Source: an uncultured bacterium (GTDB lineage: Bacteria > Verrucomicrobiota > Kiritimatiellia > CAIKKV01). Taken from it: a stretch of DNA of 11,982 nt. The stretch lies in the NCBI GenBank assembly GCA_903828035.1, contig CAIKKV010000568.1:1-11982 (forward strand). Direction: 5' to 3'. Both the position numbers and the translations under genes were made by a program. The notes below the pieces were generated by a model, which was given only the letters and a program-made list of their open reading frames with translations, made no database searches and was not told the origin of the DNA. Shown piece by piece: positions 6,362-11,982 of the stretch (positions are counted from its first letter, which is position 1; each line of letters starts with the position of its first letter).

Positions 6362-9300
6362 ACCGCCTCCTCCTCACCCTCCTGCTCGGTTGTGTTTCCA
6401 CGCTCGCCGCGGCCCAGTCGGGGATCGACACCGGCCGCCTGGCCCGCATCACGGCCGATCTGTGCGCGCGGCCCCACCGGCTTTCCGGAACTCCCGAAGG
6501 CGTTGCCGCGGGCGACCGCATCCTCAGCGGCCTGAAGGAAGCCGGCATTCCCGCGGAGTGGATCCTCGAGCAGCCCTTTGAAGTCACCCAGCTCCGCCAG
6601 GACAAGGGCGACTGCTGGTTTGAATCCGGCGGGCGCCGTGTCGCCCTGCAGCCGCTTCGCCCCAACGGACTGGCCCTGCCCGTCACGCCGCCCGGGGGAC
6701 TCGAGGCGGAAACCGTCTTCCTGGGCAACGGGTCCGAGGCCGACTTCCTGGGCCGAGCCATCCGGGACCGGATCGCCGTCATGGACTTCAACTGCGGCGA
6801 CCGCTGGCAGGATGCGGTCCGGGCCGGGGCCGCCGCCCTCCTCTTCGTGGGGCCGCCGCCGGGAGCGGAGCTCGCCGGCTTCGCCGAGAACAGCGCCAAG
6901 AACGTCTACGCCAACTTTGAACTGCCCCGGTTTTTCATCACGCACGAGGCGGCGAAAGCCAACGGACTGCTGAGCGGGGCGCGGATCCGCCTCTTCTCCC
7001 GCATGGGCTTTCAGCGGGTGTTCGGCCGCAACCTCTTTGTCCTGCTCCCGGGCCGGAGCGAAGGGCCGGCCGCCCACGAGTATGTCATGCTGGCCTGCCC
7101 TTACGACACCTTCGGCGCGCTGCCCTTCGCCACCCGCAACCCCGGCCGCGCCGCCAATGCGGCCGCCCTGATCGAGGCCGCCGCCGCCCTCCGCCGCGAG
7201 CCCCTGGAGCGCGCCGTCGTCGTGGCCTTCTTCGACAACGAGGCCCAGCAGCAGGCGGGACAGCTGCAGTTCCACTTCGCGCGGGACGCCTACTCCCGCG
7301 TCGACGCGCCCGGGACCCTGATCCGCATGATCAAGGACCGCGAGTCGGAACGCGGGCTGCTTGAAGCCAAGCTGGCGGCCATGCGCGATCCGTCCTTCAT
7401 CCGGGACCGCCACCCGGTCACACCGGCCGCGGAGGCCGCCCGGAAGGACGTGATGACCACCGCGGAGCTGCGTTACAACCGAGGCGTAGCCGAACTCAGC
7501 GAGGTCCGCCGCGAGTTCAACCTGCTTGAGCGCCAGGTGTCCCGCCTCAAACAGCGCCTCACGCTCCAGGAGAAAAACGACCCCCGGATCGCCTCCGACG
7601 TCCAGGCGGCGGAAAAAGAACGCCTGCAGGTTGAACTCGCCAAGGCCGAACAGCGCCGCGCAACCCTCTCGGAACCCACGAAGGCCCGCCTGGAGGCAGC
7701 CTTGTGCGTCAAGGACAGCCTGTACGCGACCCGCAAGCTGCTGGCGGCAGGCCAGGCGCCTGGTCCGGACACCGAAGAGCGGACACGGCTCGTCTTCGAT
7801 GAACTGCTCTCCGGCGTGCAGTCCAACTGGCAGGCCCGGCTGGCTGAACAGGCGGTGGAATCGGACCTGCTGCGGAGCCACCAGGCGCTGGGCGAACGCT
7901 TTGCCGGGAGAACCCTGGTGGCTCAGGTGATCTGGAACATCCCGCCTTCACCCCGGCGCTGGACCCTCCTCGGCCCGGAACTCGTCCCGGAAAGCATCCA
8001 GAACCTCCAAGTGACTCGCTGGATCAAGACGTTCGCCGAGACCAACGCCGCCGCCTTCCCCGGTTGCGCCGGCCTCGTCTCGGGCATTGCCAGCCCCTCG
8101 GCCGCCGGAATCGGCGGCCGCGTTTCCTTCGTCGTGGAATTGGGCGGCATCGGCGCCGCTTCCCCAGGCCCTCTTCCCCCCACCGAACCCGACCCCGTCC
8201 TGGAGGACTTCTCGCGCCACGCGGCCGAAGCCCTGGCCTTCTGCCGTGAACTCGTGCGCCAGCCCGAGTTGAGCCGGGTGCGGATTCCCACACGCCTGAA
8301 TGCGTCGCTGATCTTCAATGTCCCGGCTTGGTCCGGGAGCGGCGGCGGCCGCTACGACGGCTGTTTCGTCCGGCACTACGAGGATAAAGCCAAGGCCGGC
8401 GCCCCGATCCCGGATGCGCCCGTGTTCATCCAGGACCGCCGGATCACGCTCGGCGCGCCCCTCCCCGATGGCTGGGGCGGCGCCTGGGTCTCCAGCTCCA
8501 AAGTCGGCACCTTCCCCCTGCTGACGCTCCGCGTCAAGCGACTGAACATCCAGTCCGCCCTCTATGACAGCCAGGGGCAAATCACGGCCGTCAACCAGCG
8601 CCACCCGGGCACCGCGCCCGGAGGGGCTGGAAATTGGGAACAGCCCGGCTGGTTCAACGCGGAGGTGAACAACCAGATCGTCCTCTTCGAGGTGCTCTCC
8701 CGCATCCGGCTGGCGGGCATCCGCTCCGCCACCGGGCCCATCGACGAGATCAGCGTGAAATTCCTGGACGCCGCCGCCTCCAGCAAGCCCAAGCGGCTCA
8801 ACCTGAGCCTGAGCGGAGACCTGATGTCCGTCTTCACGGGTCGGCTGCGAAGCTATCTGGTCATCCAGGGCTCCCAACTCCTGCTGAACGCCACGCCCTA
8901 CGAGCCGGCCGGCATGGGCTACGAGCCCGAGCCCGCCACCGGGGATGCCCTTGACCGCTCGGTGCGGGATGTGTGGCGGCTCGACGAGAGCCGGCTGAAC
9001 AACCTGCGCCGCCACAACATCCTCGAGAACGGGCTGGAGCGGCTGCACGCGCGGGCCGAACAGCTGCTGGACCTGGCCGCGCAAACAGCGGATTCCGCCC
9101 TGCTCGCCAACGCCCGGCGCCTGGCCTCCCTGGCCTACTCCAGCCGCGTCTATGAGCCGGTGCGCACGGTGACCAACGACCTGATCAAGGCCGTCATCAT
9201 CCTCCTGCTGCTGGCCATCCCGTTCAGCTTCGCCCTGGAGCGGCTCGTGTCCGGCTCCCCGAACATCTACCTCCAGATTGCCGGCTTTGCCCTCTGCTTC

Positions 9301-11274
9301 GCCGTGGTGTTCACGACGCTCTACCTGGTGCACCCCGCCTTCCGGTTCACCTCCTTCCCCCTGGTCGTGCTGCTGGCGTTCATTATCATCATCCTCAGCA
9401 GCACGGTCATCGCCCTCATGTGGAGCAAGTTCGAATACGAGGTGCGCAAGCTCCACGGCGTGGCCACGGCCAGCCACCAGAGCACGCGCACGGCCCAGGG
9501 CACCCTCGCCGCCGCCACCACGCTGGGCATCGCGACCATGCGGCGCCGGCCCCTGCGCACCACCCTGACCGCCCTCACCATCCTGCTGCTCACGTTCACC
9601 ATCCTCTTCTTCGGCTCCTTCAAGAGCGAGGACGGCATCCGCCTGATCCGGGTGGGTCACGGCCCCGCCGCGCCCCAGGTGGAAATCGGCTCCGCGCCCG
9701 GGAAATCATTCGACGCCCAGGCCATCGGCAGCCTCCGGCTGCTGCACGCGGACGCCGGCGCCAGCTATGTCCGCTCCTGGAACGTGGCCACCCAGGACCG
9801 CATCCTGGCCGGCCGGCTGCCCGACGATTCCGTGTTCGCCATGAACGGATCCTCCACCGTTCCGCCGCAGGACCTGGACTTATACCCCGCGTTGAAGCAG
9901 GTCCTCTCCGGCGACATCGACGGCTTCCGCCGGGAGGGCGGGATCCTGCTGCCGGCCCCCTTGTTCGAGAAAATTCCCGCCGCGCTCCGCCAGCCGGCCG
10001 CGGACGGAACCCCGCCGTGGGTGGATTTCGAGGGGCGGCGCTACGTCCTGAGGGGGGCTTTCGATCCGGCCCTGCTCAAAACGGTACACACCCTGGACGG
10101 GGCCTCGTTCGTGCCCCCCGATCTGCTGGAGGCGCAGCGGCAGTTGGAAGTTCAGTTCCCCCGCGATCCGGAGGCCGTCAAGTTGAAGCTCGAGGATATG
10201 GATCTCGCCGACCTGCCGCGGATCGCCCCGGAGAGCCTCGTCCTGATCTGGGAGCCGCGCGCCCCGCAGGCCGCCCAGCAGGCGCAGAGCCTCGTGTTCC
10301 TGCCCCGGAGCGAATCCCAGGCCCGCGCCATCGCGGCGGAAGCCTCCATCCTGCTGGACCGCCGGGCCAGCCTGGCGGCGGGCGGCGAGCACTACCGCGT
10401 GCTCTATGCCACGGAGCTGTCGCTCGGCGGTTTCGCCAAGGTCGTGGTGCCGCTCATCCTCGGCGGCCTGATCATCTTCGGCACCATGCTCAGCTCCGTC
10501 GCCGACCGGCAAAAGGAGATATTCACCTTCTCGGCCCTGGGACTGGGCCCCCGCCACGTGGCCGCGCTCTTCTTCGCCGAGGCCTCCGTCTACGCGGTCA
10601 TCGGCGGCATGGGCGGCTACCTCTTCGCCCACGGCTTCGCCAAGATCGTCGAGTTCATGGCCCGGCTGGGCTGGACCGAGGCGCCCGCGATGAACCACTC
10701 TTCCATGAACGCCATGATCACCCTGCTCATCGTCATGGCCACCGTCCTGATCTCCACCATCTACCCCGCCATCAAGGCCTCGCGTTCCGCCAACCCCGGC
10801 GCCCAGCGCTCGTGGCGGATGCCCGAGCCCGAGGGCGATACGTTCAACATCGATTTCCCCTTCACCGTCTCGGACTACGACGCGATCGGCCTCGTCAGCT
10901 TCCTCGAGGAGCACCTGCTGGCGCATCACGACAAGTCGGTGGGCCTCTTCGCCGCCGACCAGGTGGAGGTGCGCCAGGCCGGGGGCCGCTTCGCGATCGA
11001 CGCCACGGTCTGGCTCCAGCCCTTCGACCAGGGCGTGTCCCAGACCTTCACGCTCCGGACCGAGCCCGGCGCGATCCCCGGCATCGACCGCGTGCGCGTG
11101 GAAATGACGCGGCTCAGCGGCAGCCCCGCCATCTGGAAGCGCAGCGCCAAGGTGCTGGTCCATGACCTGCGCAACCAGTTCATCCTGTGGCGGACGATTC
11201 CCGACGAGGCCGCCGAACACTATTACCGGCTGACCACGACCCGGTTCCCGGCGGAGAAAGGAACGGGCGCATGA
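6358..11274 (+). CDS. Giant fusion: degenerate M28 peptidase-like domain plus FtsX-type permease
   Basis: The protein has 1638 residues. Residues 1-19 form an export signal (AAA-Q cleavage possible) or the first membrane helix. Residues 27-305 look like an M28 aminopeptidase with a PA insert (about 118-175): the entry motif RLSGTPEG (41-48) is good, but HxD has become P248-Y-D250, the GADDN loop reads NPGRAAN (261-267), and the EE pair is E295-A296, so most zinc ligands are lost. A charged coiled coil spans about 368-465. A large extracytoplasmic region follows (470-930), not recognised. Helices lie near 944-960, 969-991 and 1000-1022. An FtsX unit then follows: helix 1067-1088, outer domain 1090-1356, helices 1357-1381, 1402-1425 and 1450-1472, with the coupling motif DRQKEIFTFSALG at 1383-1395. 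Residues 1488-1638 are a soluble C-terminal domain. It probably pairs with the shorter permease and the ATPase. It is expected to bind rather than cleave its ligand (inference). Confidence 0.82.
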   Translation: MNRLLLTLLLGCVSTLAAAQSGIDTGRLARITADLCARPHRLSGTPEGVAAGDRILSGLKEAGIPAEWILEQPFEVTQLRQDKGDCWFESGGRRVALQPLRPNGLALPVTPPGGLEAETVFLGNGSEADFLGRAIRDRIAVMDFNCGDRWQDAVRAGAAALLFVGPPPGAELAGFAENSAKNVYANFELPRFFITHEAAKANGLLSGARIRLFSRMGFQRVFGRNLFVLLPGRSEGPAAHEYVMLACPYDTFGALPFATRNPGRAANAAALIEAAAALRREPLERAVVVAFFDNEAQQQAGQLQFHFARDAYSRVDAPGTLIRMIKDRESERGLLEAKLAAMRDPSFIRDRHPVTPAAEAARKDVMTTAELRYNRGVAELSEVRREFNLLERQVSRLKQRLTLQEKNDPRIASDVQAAEKERLQVELAKAEQRRATLSEPTKARLEAALCVKDSLYATRKLLAAGQAPGPDTEERTRLVFDELLSGVQSNWQARLAEQAVESDLLRSHQALGERFAGRTLVAQVIWNIPPSPRRWTLLGPELVPESIQNLQVTRWIKTFAETNAAAFPGCAGLVSGIASPSAAGIGGRVSFVVELGGIGAASPGPLPPTEPDPVLEDFSRHAAEALAFCRELVRQPELSRVRIPTRLNASLIFNVPAWSGSGGGRYDGCFVRHYEDKAKAGAPIPDAPVFIQDRRITLGAPLPDGWGGAWVSSSKVGTFPLLTLRVKRLNIQSALYDSQGQITAVNQRHPGTAPGGAGNWEQPGWFNAEVNNQIVLFEVLSRIRLAGIRSATGPIDEISVKFLDAAASSKPKRLNLSLSGDLMSVFTGRLRSYLVIQGSQLLLNATPYEPAGMGYEPEPATGDALDRSVRDVWRLDESRLNNLRRHNILENGLERLHARAEQLLDLAAQTADSALLANARRLASLAYSSRVYEPVRTVTNDLIKAVIILLLLAIPFSFALERLVSGSPNIYLQIAGFALCFAVVFTTLYLVHPAFRFTSFPLVVLLAFIIIILSSTVIALMWSKFEYEVRKLHGVATASHQSTRTAQGTLAAATTLGIATMRRRPLRTTLTALTILLLTFTILFFGSFKSEDGIRLIRVGHGPAAPQVEIGSAPGKSFDAQAIGSLRLLHADAGASYVRSWNVATQDRILAGRLPDDSVFAMNGSSTVPPQDLDLYPALKQVLSGDIDGFRREGGILLPAPLFEKIPAALRQPAADGTPPWVDFEGRRYVLRGAFDPALLKTVHTLDGASFVPPDLLEAQRQLEVQFPRDPEAVKLKLEDMDLADLPRIAPESLVLIWEPRAPQAAQQAQSLVFLPRSESQARAIAAEASILLDRRASLAAGGEHYRVLYATELSLGGFAKVVVPLILGGLIIFGTMLSSVADRQKEIFTFSALGLGPRHVAALFFAEASVYAVIGGMGGYLFAHGFAKIVEFMARLGWTEAPAMNHSSMNAMITLLIVMATVLISTIYPAIKASRSANPGAQRSWRMPEPEGDTFNIDFPFTVSDYDAIGLVSFLEEHLLAHHDKSVGLFAADQVEVRQAGGRFAIDATVWLQPFDQGVSQTFTLRTEPGAIPGIDRVRVEMTRLSGSPAIWKRSAKVLVHDLRNQFILWRTIPDEAAEHYYRLTTTRFPAEKGTGA
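11257..11273 (+). promoter_or_regulatory. Ribosome binding site and ATGA overlap before the last gene
   Basis: AAAGGA at 11257-11262 lies 8 bases before the ATG at 11271. The ATG overlaps the TGA stop of the fusion permease (11272-11274) by four-base ATGA geometry, again pointing to coupled translation. Confidence 0.6.
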
Positions 11275-11982
11275 AACTCGATAAAGAGCTCGAGGAGTTC
11301 CGGGACCTGGTCAAACGCCCCACGGAGTTCCATGACGGCTTTACCTGGACCTCGCTGGCGGCCGCCATCTTCATCGCCCTGCTGATGGTGCCCGGCGCCA
11401 TGTACATGTCGCTCGTGTCCGGGCAGGATCCCAGCGGCTCCGCCAAGTGGGTGACGGTCATCCTCTTCCTGGAAATCGCCCGCCGCACCCACAAGACCAT
11501 GAAGCGGTCCGAGATCTTCGTCCTCTTCTACCTGTGCAGCGCGGCCATGGCCACGCCCTTTTCGGGGCTGCTGTGGACCCAGTTCATTGTCCAGTCCGAC
11601 GCCGTCTACGGGCAAGGCTGGCAGAACGAGTTTCCCATCTGGTTCGCGCCCACCGACCCCGACATCCTGGGCCAGCGCACCTTCATGATCAAGGAGTGGA
11701 TGCCCGCGGTCGGCATGGCCCTGCTGTTCAGCATCCTGGGTCGCCTGGACGGGCGGATTCTCGGCTACGGCCTTTTCAAAATGGCCAGCGACTACGAAAA
11801 GCTCCCCTTCCCCATGGCGCCGGTCGGAGCGATGGGCGTGCTGGCCATCGAGGAAGAGGGCGAGGAGTCGTCCCCGCGCTGGAGCGCGTTCGCGATCGGC
11901 GGCGCCATCGGCCTGATTTTCGGCTTCCTCTACCTGGGCATCCCCGTGCTGTCCAACACGATCTTCGGCGTGACCCTCGTGC
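11271..11982 (+). CDS. Second OPT-like (peptide transporter-type) membrane protein, N-terminal part
   Basis: An ATG at 11271 opens a frame that runs without a stop to the window end, giving 237 residues of an unfinished protein. It begins with a charged cytosolic stretch (MKLDKELEEFRDLVKRP) and a helix at about 27-47 ending VPGAMYMSLVSG. Next comes a segment reading WVTVILFLEIARRT, then further helices around FVLFYLCSAAMATPF and MPAVGMALLFSIL, and a loop EKLPFPMAPVGAMG. This matches the N-terminal layout of OPT-superfamily proteins annotated as peptide transporters in planctomycetes and relatives, where an aromatic-FPxAxxxA loop follows the third or fourth helix. It is clearly different in sequence from the OPT-like protein earlier in the cluster, so this is not a tandem duplicate. 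Its role is probably proton-driven uptake of peptides or metal-peptide complexes, inferred from the superfamily only. Confidence 0.75.
   Translation, partial: MKLDKELEEFRDLVKRPTEFHDGFTWTSLAAAIFIALLMVPGAMYMSLVSGQDPSGSAKWVTVILFLEIARRTHKTMKRSEIFVLFYLCSAAMATPFSGLLWTQFIVQSDAVYGQGWQNEFPIWFAPTDPDILGQRTFMIKEWMPAVGMALLFSILGRLDGRILGYGLFKMASDYEKLPFPMAPVGAMGVLAIEEEGEESSPRWSAFAIGGAIGLIFGFLYLGIPVLSNTIFGVTLV

Noticed and set aside
6388..6393. Lipobox-like LLLGC (residues 8-12) in the fusion permease
   Set aside because: The residue two before the cysteine is Leu, not a small residue, and the hydrophobic stretch before it is too short for a lipoprotein signal; AAA-Q at 17-20 or an uncleaved anchor fits better.
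6043..7881. Long minus-strand open frame opposite the ATPase and fusion permease (612 codons)
   Set aside because: It crosses the border of two well-supported plus-strand genes and has low-complexity Gly/Glu/Val/Arg-rich composition typical of an antisense shadow in high-GC DNA.
7948..9660. Minus-strand open frame of 570 codons within the fusion permease
   Set aside because: Same shadow effect: no recognisable motif, and the opposite strand encodes coherent domains and helices.
9420..11165. Plus-strand open frame of 581 codons in another frame of the fusion permease
   Set aside because: Composition is almost only Arg, Pro, Gly, His and Ala; it is out of frame with the FtsX unit, whose motifs are all in the main frame.
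1..11982. CRISPR arrays, tRNA or rRNA genes, insertion sequences, phage genes
   Set aside because: No direct-repeat array, cloverleaf-like sequence, transposase motif, terminal inverted repeat pair or phage structural gene was seen on either strand.

Overview
The window is GC-rich bacterial DNA. It holds one long plus-strand gene cluster (about 825 to beyond 11982) and a small minus-strand gene at the left edge. Strong G/C third-position codon use, large exporter-type permeases with enzyme-like extracytoplasmic domains, and oligopeptide-transporter (OPT)-like membrane proteins of a type I associate with Planctomycetota, Verrucomicrobiota, Kiritimatiellota, Lentisphaerota and similar lineages suggest a PVC-type or related bacterium. 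That taxonomic call is an inference; no rRNA or other marker is present.

Left edge (1-824): a Cys/His-rich exported protein of DUF2946 type is encoded on the minus strand (65-484). It may be followed by the first few codons of another minus-strand gene. An intergenic stretch of about 340 bases separates it from the cluster. This stretch holds an imperfect hairpin near 542-569. Just before the first cluster gene there is a good sigma70-type promoter (-35 at 758, -10 at 782) overlapped by a 20-base near-palindrome (773-792) that looks like a repressor or activator operator.

Cluster (825-11982): the genes are, in order, (1) a cytosolic zinc M14 / succinylglutamate desuccinylase-aspartoacylase-type hydrolase; (2) a polytopic OPT-like membrane protein (DUF6785/DUF6784 type); (3) a four-helix FtsX/MacB-type permease with a large extracytoplasmic domain; (4) a LolD/MacB-type ABC ATPase with all motifs intact; (5) a 1638-residue fusion with an N-terminal export signal, a PA/M28-aminopeptidase-like domain whose metal ligands are largely lost, a coiled coil, a further large extracytoplasmic region, two blocks of membrane helices and a C-terminal cytosolic domain; and (6) the start of a second, different OPT-like transporter that runs off the right end. 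Gaps are 17 and 7 bases, then overlaps of 1, 4 and 4 bases, so genes 3 to 6 are probably translationally coupled and the whole set is one operon.

Working model (inference): genes 3, 4 and 5 form a mechanotransmission-type (type VII) ABC complex in which ATP hydrolysis inside moves extracytoplasmic domains. The degenerate peptidase domain would act as a binding module. The OPT-like proteins would import peptide or peptide-like ligands, and the M14 enzyme would trim or deacylate them in the cytosol. No part of this model is proven by the sequence. The conserved-looking combination of two OPT-like carriers with an exporter-fold ABC machine and a pseudo-peptidase is the most interesting thing in the window.
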